DNA from: CAVOAK01 sp965217615
GTDB taxonomy: Bacteria; Pseudomonadota; Alphaproteobacteria; UBA8366; CAVOAK01
Assembly: GCA_965217615.1 (NCBI GenBank)
Contig: CBDCIT010000050.1
Span: 1 to 64,000 of the forward strand
DNA: 64,000 nucleotides
Direction: 5' to 3'
Shown: positions 1 to 8,658 of the stretch, piece after piece
How positions within the stretch are numbered: the stretch's first letter is position 1
Layout of the letters: every line of letters begins with the position of its first letter
The notes under the pieces: generated by a model
Database searches by the model: none
Seen by the model: only the letters and a program-made list of their open reading frames with translations
Told to the model about the DNA's origin: nothing
Translations under genes and position numbers: made by a program

Positions 1-3000
1 CTGATCGTCGGAAGCTATCAATGCAGCCATTTTCTTACTGATGTGCGAGTGATCGAGGTTTCCCCGTCGTTCGGTGAAGGATATATTGCAGACTAGATCA
101 AGAAAGAATCGTGCAGCGGAGAGAGTGTTGCGGTTCGTCAGCGCCGCCAACCAGTCATATTCGCTCAGAAACCGATCATCGCGTTTCGCGAGTTCGCCGA
201 GCACGGTTTCGGCCTCCGCGAGTGGAGAGCAGCCCAAAGCGGCAAGCAACGAACGCAGATTCCGCGGCTCTGCCCGGAAACCTTCCGCCCGATCAAGAAC
301 ATGTAGTACGGCGGAAGGGCTTTCGGTAAAAGGCAAGAGCCTCAGCCATCCCTCTTGCTCTTGTATCACCCAAGCTTTCGATTTTGCCTCTTCCAAGAGG
401 TCATCGATACCGCGAAGTACAAATTCGGAAGAAATCGCTTCGCCGGAAAGCGCAAGGACCGTGAGGAGGTCTCGTTTAGCTGTGGCGGGAACCGGCAATT
501 GCAAAAGAGCATCAATGGTCTCCGCTTGGTCAGCATACGGCATGCTGAACGCAACAGTTGCGAGCTTTAGGGCGCATATGAGATTATTTTCGCCAACGTC
601 CGGTTTAATAAGTTCCTTAATCGCAGCGATCATGTCATTGACAAACGGATGTGTCTCTTCGACAGTTCCTGACTGTCGTTTTCTGTATGCTTCAGGGACC
701 ACCGAAAAGTCTGGCCATGACCTCAAGAAACCGGTTTTGTCCTGCGGGGGCTGCGACTCTCGCCAGATTGCTTTGAGAACATGGGCTGCCTCAAACCCAA
801 ACTCGGGATCTCGCAGGTAGGTTCTCATCGCATCGACCGTCTGTTGGTCGCCGATGGCAGCAAACGCACGCTGGTATTGAAGTGTCCAGATCGTGTGGGC
901 ATCGTTTTGGATTTGACGCCCTTGCTTGCGTGCATCCAGCCACTCCTCTTGAGCACGTTTTCTTCGCTTCAAATCCTCTGGCAACAGCTTCAGCAATACA
1001 GGCACAAGCTCGGGTGATTCGAGTCGTTCAGCAGCTTGAGCTATCTCGGCAAACTGGGCGCGAGACGCTTCAGAAGAGATGAGCAGGATTTCGGCCCACC
1101 GCTGCACTGCGGCTGTGATTCGTTCATGGGGCTCGGGAGCAAGACTGAGGCGCTCGCGCTCGACACTTCCTCCGTGCCGGGAAATGAGCTCGGCCAGCAT
1201 ATAGATTTGATGTGGGTCTTCGGCATGCGAACGCTCAAGTATGGCCTCCGCGAACGGATCGACCTTGGAGCCCGAGATCAAACCCATGAGCTTATGATAC
1301 TCGTTGCTCAACGACTCGTCGTGTCTGTCATTCGCCTTGATGCGGGCGTAAACCACAAACATCTGGTCGATCAGGCTACCTACAGTCTTCGGCCCCACAA
1401 CGCTCGCAGCTATAGCTGCGTCTCTTCCATCTCCGGTGTGTTTCAGAACACAATCGGTCAGAGGGCCGTCATCGATAACAACAGTTGAAATACGCAGCAT
1501 TTCCTCAGCCTGAAAGGGCACCTTCTTGCCTTGCACAAGCAGCGCCAGAAGCCCGGCGCCAACTTCTTCCGGATAGAGTTCATAAGCGTGCTGTATCACC
1601 CACCTATTATCCTGCTCTTGATTCTGGTCTGAAAAATCGGTCCTTTCAACAAGCTCTCGGACTTTCTGTTTCGCATCCTGGTCGTGGACGTTTGTTCCCA
1701 GAATCGTATTCAGGATTCGCACTGGGTCGGGTTCCTCAACGATACACTTGTCGGCTTCTTCTTGAATTCTCGCGGATACCTCAGGGTCGAAAAATTCGCG
1801 GGAGTGCCATTTAAGCGCCAGGGACCGCCAAACCTCGTCCGGGGATGACGCGAGAATGTCATTGGCGAACCGATCCGCGCGCCGGAAGACCAGCGACTCG
1901 ATTGTGGATTTTCTGACCTCCGGACTCGCATCTGCCTTGGCCAGAGACGTGGCCAGCTCTATGCCGTCCATGTCACCATGGCTGGCGATCTCTGAAATGA
2001 CGTGTTTTCTCAACTCCTGTGGAAGAGCCGCGATCCGTTCCTTCGCATCCGGTCCGAGCACGCCGGGTCTAAATCTCCGTCCTGCCCTGAGCGTGCGCAG
2101 ATGTACCTGATTGTCCGCGTCTGAAACCAGAGGCCATACGAATTCAGAGAACTCCGCACGCCCCGTATCGATCATGAATTTAACCGCGCGATCCACGCGT
2201 CCGGGCGTATGCCATTTCTGGGCAAAGTACACAACGTCTTCCCTGACCTGATCCCATACTTCATCGGATGAGCGCCGGATCATCTCGGCCGAGAGCAAGG
2301 GATCGATCCCGAGCGTTTCGAGAATGGCCCATACGACGCCATTTATTCCCCCTTCGTCTGCGCGTGACAAGCGGTCGCACGCGAAAAGGACCGCCTCCTC
2401 CCAAACAGGAATATCAAGAATGTTCTCTCGGAGTAACTTGTTCGCATCACTGTTGCCCTGCGAGGCGGACAGCATCAGTTGCTGAACGCGAAACGAGGCG
2501 AACCATTCTTGAAACTGCTGGTGCTGGAAGGATACGCCACCAGCTTCTATTCCAGACCGAACGAGCATATGCGCATTAACGAGGGCATCGAGCATGTTCA
2601 TGGGCTGTAGCAATTCGGCGATTTGCTTTCCGGCCTTCAACCGCTCCTGCACCTTGTTCACCGCGGCACGTGCTCGCGCTTCGGAAAGCGCCACAGTCTC
2701 GTGACCGGTGGCATCGACAGCGATCTCCTCCAGAAACTCTCTATGAAACCCTTGCAGGGCCTCACGCAGGGTTGCCAGCTTGTCCTGGTCTTGTTCCAGT
2801 TCCGCGACAAAGGATCGGAGCACCTCCTCCTTGGTCGTGGGAAGGGATCCCCCCCGCGCTCGTTTCAGCAAGGCCGTAAGGTAGAGAGGGATGGCAGCCA
2901 GCTCCCTGAGACCTGGCGTTCGCCATGCATGGTCCATCAGGGATTCGCCATCCGCGCCGCGAAGGGACTTCGCTAAGTCCAGTTGCTGCTCTTCGGTCAG

Positions 3001-3948
3001 CAGTTCAACCTCGACGACCGGGCCGTCAATCGGGATGTCGAAATCCTTGTTCCTAGAGCTGATGACAACGCGTATATCGGGAAAGTCTCGCCACAAACCT
3101 TTAAGGTCGTTGCGTACGCGCCGTCTGGATGCTTCGTTCAGCTCATTCCAGCCATCAAGAATGAGTACCAATTTCGCATGCCCGGCGAGAAGCTCAAACT
3201 GATGCTCACTGGCGTCATGAAAGGCGGCGCGACACAGGAGTGATTGAAAGAAACTGTCCGACCGGGTCGCCCATTCACTCAAGGGAATGAAAACCGCCAC
3301 AGACGCGGCGTAGGCAAGCGTAGCTTCAGCTAGTTGCAGCAAAGTCGTCGTCTTGCCAGTGCCAGGGGCAGCAATGACGACAACCTGATCGTATAGGTCG
3401 ATTCCCGAGGCCAATCCGGATACGGCGCATTTCCTTGTGCTTTCGCCATACAGCATTCTCAGATTGAGGATGATAGGATGGGATGGCCAGCCTGGCGACT
3501 GCTGAAAGGCAGTCAAATCTGACTTGGAATAATCCAGTAGAAGGTCAAAAGCTGTCTGAACATCGTCGTCGTCTTCCAGAAGTGCGCCGAGCGGACTCGG
3601 TATCGACGCAATGACCTCCTGGAATGACCTGCGCTCAGCAAGTCTTTTCCACTTGAGCAACTCTTCAACGGTAAAATGAGATTCATCGGAATCGACAAGT
3701 TTTCCGTGAGTGCCGCACAGCCAGATTCCATTTCTCTGGTGCCTACGCTGCGCCGTGGTAAGCGTGGGATCATATCGTGGGCCACCAGGTGATGCGGCGG
3801 TAATGTGAGCAGCAAACCCGACGTTGATCGTACGATCATCATCTGATGCTGCCCCCCTCGTTAGAATTCCGCAATCCGGTTTCGAGCACCGATAACCCGC
3901 ACGGTGCGCCATCCTCTCCTTGGTCGTTTCTTTAAAATCGTCTCTCAC
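1..3948 (-). CDS. HNH nuclease - NACHT/STAND ATPase with helical repeats, NLR-like defence protein (C-terminus beyond window)
   Basis: The minus frame is open without a stop from 3948 to base 1 (1316 codons) and continues beyond the window. Residues 1-90 form an HNH-type domain: Cys21/Cys26, AAHI with His48, then NGIWLC (Asn73, Cys78) and His81, resembling the nuclease domain of Cap5-type CBASS effectors. Residues 194-201 are a P-loop (APGTGKTT) and residues 260-270 a NACHT-type Walker B (LVLILDGWNEL). The remaining ~900 residues look like HEAT-type helical repeats, the usual sensor of STAND proteins. The GTG start at 3948 is chosen because homologous domains begin with an RDDF motif and a stop lies just upstream (3958-3960); an AAGG lies close before it, and ATG 3912 would cut the domain. 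Nuclease-STAND fusions of this kind are known or suspected anti-phage NLR-like proteins: sensor binding triggers oligomerisation and DNA cleavage. No partner gene lies upstream, only IS debris. The defence role is inferred; the domain order is seen directly. Confidence 0.85.
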   Translation of the reverse strand, partial: MRDDFKETTKERMAHRAGYRCSKPDCGILTRGAASDDDRTINVGFAAHITAASPGGPRYDPTLTTAQRRHQRNGIWLCGTHGKLVDSDESHFTVEELLKWKRLAERRSFQEVIASIPSPLGALLEDDDDVQTAFDLLLDYSKSDLTAFQQSPGWPSHPIILNLRMLYGESTRKCAVSGLASGIDLYDQVVVIAAPGTGKTTTLLQLAEATLAYAASVAVFIPLSEWATRSDSFFQSLLCRAAFHDASEHQFELLAGHAKLVLILDGWNELNEASRRRVRNDLKGLWRDFPDIRVVISSRNKDFDIPIDGPVVEVELLTEEQQLDLAKSLRGADGESLMDHAWRTPGLRELAAIPLYLTALLKRARGGSLPTTKEEVLRSFVAELEQDQDKLATLREALQGFHREFLEEIAVDATGHETVALSEARARAAVNKVQERLKAGKQIAELLQPMNMLDALVNAHMLVRSGIEAGGVSFQHQQFQEWFASFRVQQLMLSASQGNSDANKLLRENILDIPVWEEAVLFACDRLSRADEGGINGVVWAILETLGIDPLLSAEMIRRSSDEVWDQVREDVVYFAQKWHTPGRVDRAVKFMIDTGRAEFSEFVWPLVSDADNQVHLRTLRAGRRFRPGVLGPDAKERIAALPQELRKHVISEIASHGDMDGIELATSLAKADASPEVRKSTIESLVFRRADRFANDILASSPDEVWRSLALKWHSREFFDPEVSARIQEEADKCIVEEPDPVRILNTILGTNVHDQDAKQKVRELVERTDFSDQNQEQDNRWVIQHAYELYPEEVGAGLLALLVQGKKVPFQAEEMLRISTVVIDDGPLTDCVLKHTGDGRDAAIAASVVGPKTVGSLIDQMFVVYARIKANDRHDESLSNEYHKLMGLISGSKVDPFAEAILERSHAEDPHQIYMLAELISRHGGSVERERLSLAPEPHERITAAVQRWAEILLISSEASRAQFAEIAQAAERLESPELVPVLLKLLPEDLKRRKRAQEEWLDARKQGRQIQNDAHTIWTLQYQRAFAAIGDQQTVDAMRTYLRDPEFGFEAAHVLKAIWRESQPPQDKTGFLRSWPDFSVVPEAYRKRQSGTVEETHPFVNDMIAAIKELIKPDVGENNLICALKLATVAFSMPYADQAETIDALLQLPVPATAKRDLLTVLALSGEAISSEFVLRGIDDLLEEAKSKAWVIQEQEGWLRLLPFTESPSAVLHVLDRAEGFRAEPRNLRSLLAALGCSPLAEAETVLGELAKRDDRFLSEYDWLAALTNRNTLSAARFFLDLVCNISFTERRGNLDHSHISKKMAALIASDDQ

Positions 3949-3960
3949 GAACCTTATTCA

Positions 3961-4138
3961 CCCGGTTTTGTAGGTGCCCCCCAACTTGGATGCGCATTCC
4001 GACGAAAGCGGCCACTGATTGCAATCCAAAACGGCCACTTTGGCCGGGGGTCGCATTTGGCGTCGTGATTGTCGCCGTTGGGTGCTCCTTTGATGTCATT
4101 GTCGTTCGGCGTGGTCAACTGTCTGACGTCAGCGCCCT
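3961..4138. other. Gene-free stretch with IS21-like end debris
   Basis: The segment upstream of the STAND gene has no convincing ORF. It carries two spaced copies of an octamer cggccact (near 4010 and 4032) and reads like the terminal repeat region of an IS21-type element, but no transposase is left. Any promoter for the STAND gene would lie here; I see no confident -35/-10 pair. Confidence 0.35.
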
Positions 4139-4303
4139 TGGGACAAATTGAGGTAATTGCATAACGGAGGATTTCTGGTTCATCGTCGTGACCGAAAGGA
4201 ACGAAGATGAGACAAAAATCAATGAGCAAGAACGACCCGGCGGAGAGCACGGTTCGGGATATTCGGCGCAAGACACGCAAGCAGTATACGGCTGAGGTGT
4301 ATT
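4139..4303 (+). pseudogene. IS3-family left end and first ~30 codons of orfA, cut by an IS5 insertion
   Basis: The segment from about 4139 matches, in inverted orientation, the left end of the IS3 copy at about 22880-23030. ATG at 4207 begins MRQKSMSKND, the same start as the orfA at 22956. The reading frame is lost where the IS5-family element begins at 4304. It is a dead fragment of the helix-turn-helix subunit of an IS3 transposase. Confidence 0.75.
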
Positions 4304-5150
4304 AGGGTCCGGACCCATTAAGGGAATTCCCAAAGCGGGGCTGGCATGATTCATTGTTTCCAGCGAGGAGGCGATGGAAATGTCGGATTTCTTTTGGTTT
4401 TCGGATGCGCAATGGGCTCGGATTGGGCCGCTTTTGCCGACGGATACGCGCGGCATGGCGCGCGTTGACGATCGCCGGGTGCTGAGCGGGATCGTCCATG
4501 CCCTGAGGAATGGCGGGCGCTGGGCCGACTGTCCGCGTGAGGTCTACGGACCGAAGAAGACGCTCTACAACCGCTTTGTACGCTGGGCGGAGCGCGGCAT
4601 CTGGGAACGGATATTCAGCGCGCTGGCGGGCGGCGAAGACGCCCCCGACCGGCTGTTCATCGATTCAACCTGCATCAAGGTTCATCGCTGCGCCGGCGAC
4701 GGAAAAGGGGGCCTTGGCCCATGGCATCGGCCGCACCAAGGGGGGCCGCAACACCAAGCTCCACGCTGTCTGTGATGCGAAAGGCAGGCCCCTCGTCCTG
4801 CTCCTGACACCAGGAAACGTCCATGATTGCAAGGTCGCCCAGCGCTGTATCGAAGCCATGCCGCCCGCCGCCGAACTCGTCGCCGACAAGGGCTATGACA
4901 GCAAAGCCCGGCGCGACTGGCTGGCAGAACGCGGAACCACGGCCGTCATCCCACCGCGCAAGAACCGCAAGGTCCAATACCATTATGACAAGACCGTCTA
5001 CAGGCAGCGCAACATCATCGAGCGCATGTTTTGCCGCCTCAAGGACTGGCGCCGTATAGCCACCCGCTTCGACCCCAACATCAAAAACTTCATCGCCGCA
5101 ATCGCCCTTGCCGCCGCCGTCATCTGGTGGCTGTAATGAGTCTGGACCCT
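4304..5150 (+). mobile_element. IS5-family (IS427 group) insertion sequence, apparently complete
   Basis: Terminal inverted repeats of 17 bp with two mismatches lie at 4304-4320 and 5134-5150; both start agggtcc and end catta. The 847-bp length and the two overlapping transposase frames are typical of the IS427 group. It interrupts the IS3 orfA fragment on its left. The right flank is unrelated DNA, so the neighbourhood was rearranged after or during insertion. Confidence 0.88.
4374..5136 (+). CDS. IS5-family DDE transposase made from two overlapping frames
   Basis: The first frame (4374-4775) carries the N-terminal DUF4096-type domain, beginning MEMSDFFWFSDAQW, and runs to LFIDSTCIKVHR with the first catalytic Asp. 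The second frame (open from 4510, real from about 4705 to 5136) continues with GGRNTKLHAV, the second Asp in VADKGYDS and a YRQRNIIER motif with the catalytic Glu. The shift is +1 (or -2) at an A4G5 run at 4703-4711. IS427-group elements normally use programmed frameshifting to make the fusion, so this may be functional rather than broken. The ATG at 4374 follows a purine-rich stretch (gcgaggaggcg). Both frames together give about 253 residues, the usual size. Confidence 0.85.
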
Positions 5151-5374
5151 AGTTCCGACTTGACCTGACACTGCTCCGTTGCAGGAGCGAGGGTTACCGG
5201 TTTTGTGGCGGTGCAAACCGAACCATCGAAACACAATGAAAGGTAACCGTCATGCTACACTTTCAATTACCCACATCTTGGGGTTTATCAGGGTATTGCC
5301 ACAATTTGTTGCGTTGTTGTTGCAAATCGTGATTCCTTGTCCGGCACCGAATCGGGAACGAAGAGGTGCCAATC

Positions 5375-6514
5375 ATGGAGGAAGGATGGTTCGACGAGGA
5401 GCTTTCGGGCTGCCGGCTTGGCGACGGCCGCTTGGACCGTCGCCTTCGTCAACTGGTCCAACGCGTGGATGCCGGGTTCGGAGAGACGATACCTTTGGCC
5501 TGCCAGGACTGGGCGAGCACGAAGGCAGCCTACCGCTTCTTTTCCAACGAGCGGGTGAGCGACGAAGACATTCTGCGGGGCCATTTCGACGCGACACGAC
5601 GGCGGTTCGCCGCCAGCGACGGCCCCATCCTCGTTCTTCATGACACGACAGAGTTTACCTGGAAGCGCAGTCGGTCCGAAGCCGTCGGCTTCACCACGAA
5701 AGTGGGCGGCCGCAAGGACAAGCGTGGTCGCCCGCGCATGCACACGGTCTGCGGGCTGTTGATGCATTCGAGCCTGGCAACGACCGCGGATGGTTTGCCG
5801 CTGGGAATGGCCGCGGCCAGGTTCTGGTCCCGGAAGAAATTCAAGGGCACGAACGCCCTCAAGAAGAAGATCAATCCAACGCCCGTGCCGATCGAGGGCA
5901 AGGAGAGCATGCGCTGGCTGGACAATCTGCGCCAATCCACCGAACTGTTGGGCGCTCCCGCGCGCTGCGTTCACATTTGCGACCGCGAAGGCGACATCTG
6001 GGAGTTGTTCTGCCTGGCCGAGGAGTTGGACACCCACTTCCTGATCAGGCGTTGTTCCGACAGGTTCGCCGGCGACGGCTCCCTCACGGTGGAATCGATC
6101 ATGGCCGAGGAGAAGGTCCGCGGGCTGCACTCGGTCGCTGTCCGTGACGACAAGGGCAAGGTCGGCTCCACGCAGGTCGAACTCTCTTACCGCCGCATGA
6201 CCATCTTGCCGCCCATCGCCAAACGGAAGCGCTATCCGGCGCTCACGCTCACGGTATTGCACGCCCGAGAGCCGGAGGAACCGGTCGGACGCCCGCGTAT
6301 CGACTGGAAGCTGATCACCGACCTGCCGGTCGAAAGTCACGCTGACTCAAGCTATCGCATGGCGCGACCGCGAAAGCCCGAGAGAACGCCGCGATGCAGG
6401 ATCGTGTGCCGACCACCAACGCTATCAAATCACCCTGAAGGGCCTGGGTTTCTGTGCCGGACGGAGTTTATAGGAGGGACAGGATTGAAATCGAGGCATC
6501 CGGAAAATGACTGA
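5375..6514 (+). pseudogene. IS4-family (Tn5/IS50-like) transposase, C-terminus replaced
   Basis: The protein begins MEEGWFDEELSG, the Tn5-type N-terminal DNA-binding domain (residues 1-60), followed by the DDE core: Asp in LVLHDTTEFTW and Asp in HICDREGDIWEL. Homology stops at about 6337, after LITDLPVES, before the YREK/Glu region and the dimerisation helix. The remaining ~60 codons to the stop at 6514 are unrelated, low-quality sequence. The third catalytic residue is therefore missing and the enzyme should be inactive. Start 5375 is preferred over 5366 because an AGAGG lies about 8 bases upstream. The breakpoint probably reflects deletion during a neighbouring insertion. Confidence 0.8.
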
Positions 6515-6533
6515 TCGAGATTGCTTGCCCAGC

Positions 6534-7193
6534 TTAACGACTATTGCAACCAGACCTCAATATGTGACAGCTAGATTGATCAATAAATGGCTCTTGACGA
6601 CAACCAGCGAGTGCGTTCTGGGAAGCGCTGTATTTGCTTCTTGAAACAAACTGAGTACATTGTGAAGAGGTTCGACCAAAGGCTACAGCGACACAGTATT
6701 CCACTTCACGCACGGTTACTATGCAATCAAACCCACCTCCCCTACTTTGGCAATCGTCTATCGCATTGGAACGTGCGATCGACGAATTTGGTTGGTCAAA
6801 GGCCAATCCAACAACAGGACGATTGCAATCCGGGATTGTGTAAGAAACAGCACCAAACTTTCCTGAGCCGGTGTTGGAACAGCTATTATTTACCCCCTGC
6901 CGCAATTGGGCAATTTGGTTATCCAAAGTCCGAAGGCCTCCCTCGAAGCAATTGGCGTGTTGCCTAAATCGCAAATACACGTCCAATTGACCCCGATAGA
7001 TTGCACAGATACCTTGGTTTGAAGGTATCCTTTCAAGTGCATCAGCAAACCTTTGTCCTACCGCGTCGCAACCGCTACCATTGCCACCGTTTCCATTTTC
7101 TCCGCCTCCGCCTCCGCCACAAGCTACTAGAGCTAGCACACTGACCATCATCACAAAATTCAGAATGTATTTCTGGAAAGACGGCAAGCACAT
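6534..7193 (-). CDS. Secreted lipoprotein, DUF4189-like cysteine-rich domain
   Basis: 219 residues. The N-terminus is a lipoprotein signal with an LVAC lipobox (Cys about 25), followed by a Gly/Asn-rich linker, so the protein should be lipid-anchored at the periplasmic face. Residues ~40-110 hold a helical segment (RFADALERI, LDVYLRFRQH). Residues ~115-190 start GAVSYTIPDC and contain paired cysteines with an ARSNAIDDC motif, resembling DUF4189, a small disulfide-bonded domain of unknown function repeated in secreted proteobacterial proteins. It is transcribed in the same direction as the beta-barrel gene upstream (31-bp gap), so they may form a two-gene operon at the cell surface. Its 3' end abuts the IS4 debris. 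The function is unknown. Confidence 0.75.
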   Translation of the reverse strand: MCLPSFQKYILNFVMMVSVLALVACGGGGGGENGNGGNGSGCDAVGQRFADALERIPSNQGICAIYRGQLDVYLRFRQHANCFEGGLRTLDNQIAQLRQGVNNSCSNTGSGKFGAVSYTIPDCNRPVVGLAFDQPNSSIARSNAIDDCQSRGGGFDCIVTVREVEYCVAVAFGRTSSQCTQFVSRSKYSASQNALAGCRQEPFIDQSSCHILRSGCNSR

Positions 7194-7223
7194 GACCTTA
7201 TCTCCCGATACAGCTGCGCAAAA

Positions 7224-8423
7224 TCAACAGTCGCTAAGTCGTGCGGCTTTGCAATCTAGCGGTCGGCTAAGCTTGGATATGTGCAGTCCATTCGCTTCGC
7301 CTGTCGGTTGGGGACTGGCCGAGCCATCAGTCTGTGTGGGAGATGCTTGTCTTTCACCAACTTCGATCTCACCCATATGATCTACAGCGCGCCATAGCCG
7401 CTTGTCATCCGAATCCGTCGTAAATGCCTGAGCACGACGACCGAGACCGGCCCAGCGCAATGAAGTCTCGTTACTCCGCACACCACCGAGCGGTATTTTC
7501 AACGAGGCGTGCAGCGCCATGGCATCTTCGCTCGTGCCTATACCCTCCCAACCACTCCGGAACTCGAACCACGAATGAGGCTGCCAGTGGACTTCGATCC
7601 GGCCCCGACCAGCCCAAGAATCACTGGCAGGTCCATATTCCCACAGGCCGTACCCGGAACTCACGCTGATGGCGCTGGTCAAATCGGCAACATAACTCAA
7701 TTCAACTCCTTCAAGTGCGCGCTCCTCATAGCCGTAGCGTCCTGGTCGCCAGCCTGTCACTGGCAAGTAATAGTTGATGGAACTCTGACTCCAGCGATCC
7801 AGATACTCTAGGCCAGCCACCATCCGCGCGTGCCCACGCTCAAGGTTTTCCTGAACGAACAACGACGATCCGAAGATGCCATCGACGAGCTTATCACCAC
7901 CAAATGCGAGTCGATGCACAATGCCAAGCCGGACGTCGCTCCGCTGTAGCCCTTGCGCGTCCTGCCAGCGCGTCACACCATTCTGTAAGAACAACGACCG
8001 GGTCGGTGTCTCTGCGTCCGTGTATGAATGCGCCGTCAGCGGAAAGACAGCGTCCAGATCTGCGCTGAGGGTCCCGGTCGAGGCCGTAAGGCCAAGCCGG
8101 CGGCTAATGTGGAAATGTTCGCCGAAGTTCGCCTTCCCATGTTGCTCCACCAGCTGGAGCGCAGAGTCCGCCACATAGTAGACCAGCTGTTCTACTGCAC
8201 AATCCCTTACCGCCGACAAGTCATTGACGGGGTTTTGCAGGGCTCCCATGCACTTCTCAGCCCCAAACACGGATATGCCCCAGTCGCTAGGCTTCACCTG
8301 CGGCTCTTCCGCCCAGCCGGGCAAAGACACCGATGCAAGCGCTAGGGTACCGGCTACAATAGACAAAGAGCGAGAAAGCGCACTTGGATGGACCAGTCGG
8401 CGAGGGAACGAGAGTTTGCACAT
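7224..8423 (-). CDS. Outer-membrane beta-barrel, inverse autotransporter (intimin/invasin) type, without passenger
   Basis: ATG 8423 gives 399 residues with a Sec signal ending LPGWA-EE. ATG or GTG codons upstream would add a basic tail, so 8423 is preferred. Residues ~85-345 match the inverse-autotransporter beta-domain pattern: alternating hydrophobic strands, FGSSLFVQENLERGHARM, the hallmark GLEYLDRWSQSSINYYLP, then further strands to LHASLKIPLGG. Known intimin-type proteins put an Ig-like passenger after the barrel. Here only ~90 hydrophilic residues follow, so the protein is barrel-only, as in YchO-like proteins, or has lost its passenger. Likely role: surface exposure or adhesion (inference). 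It is followed by the DUF4189-like lipoprotein gene. Confidence 0.72.
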   Translation of the reverse strand: MCKLSFPRRLVHPSALSRSLSIVAGTLALASVSLPGWAEEPQVKPSDWGISVFGAEKCMGALQNPVNDLSAVRDCAVEQLVYYVADSALQLVEQHGKANFGEHFHISRRLGLTASTGTLSADLDAVFPLTAHSYTDAETPTRSLFLQNGVTRWQDAQGLQRSDVRLGIVHRLAFGGDKLVDGIFGSSLFVQENLERGHARMVAGLEYLDRWSQSSINYYLPVTGWRPGRYGYEERALEGVELSYVADLTSAISVSSGYGLWEYGPASDSWAGRGRIEVHWQPHSWFEFRSGWEGIGTSEDAMALHASLKIPLGGVRSNETSLRWAGLGRRAQAFTTDSDDKRLWRAVDHMGEIEVGERQASPTQTDGSASPQPTGEANGLHISKLSRPLDCKAARLSDC

Positions 8424-8643
8424 CGTGAAAGCCCCAGTGGTTCGTCTCCGCATCCGGCCCGATGGCGTCGGGCCGTTGCAAAGTCACAAGAGACTTGTGA
8501 AGTTTCGCCTATTCGCTAAACACGAAAAGCGACCCCCGCCGGGTCATCGGCTGTTCTATTCAGCGGGCAACCCGACAGGAGCGGATCGCCCCTTATGACA
8601 AAACAAGGTGAAGGATACGGTTAGAGCCGGTGGACAGTCAACC
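8424..8643. other. Intergenic region upstream of the beta-barrel gene
   Basis: About 220 bases between the beta-barrel start and the ISNCY target repeat. It should contain the barrel gene promoter on the minus strand; I see no confident promoter, operator or RNA. Confidence 0.4.
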
Positions 8644-8658
8644 ATTCGGCGCGGCCTT
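8644..8658 (+). repeat. Left 15-bp target duplication of the ISNCY element
   Basis: The 15-mer attcggcgcggcctt at 8644-8658 recurs exactly at 9963-9977 and directly flanks the element. Duplications this long are a hallmark of IS1202-type members of the ISNCY assemblage. Confidence 0.8.

Noticed and set aside
74..3243. Many plus-strand frames of 60-250 codons in the first 3.2 kb
   Set aside because: They are antisense to a continuous 1316-codon minus frame with recognisable domains.
5288..6340. 350-codon minus-strand frame opposite the IS4-family transposase
   Set aside because: High-GC antisense shadow; the plus strand has clear transposase motifs.
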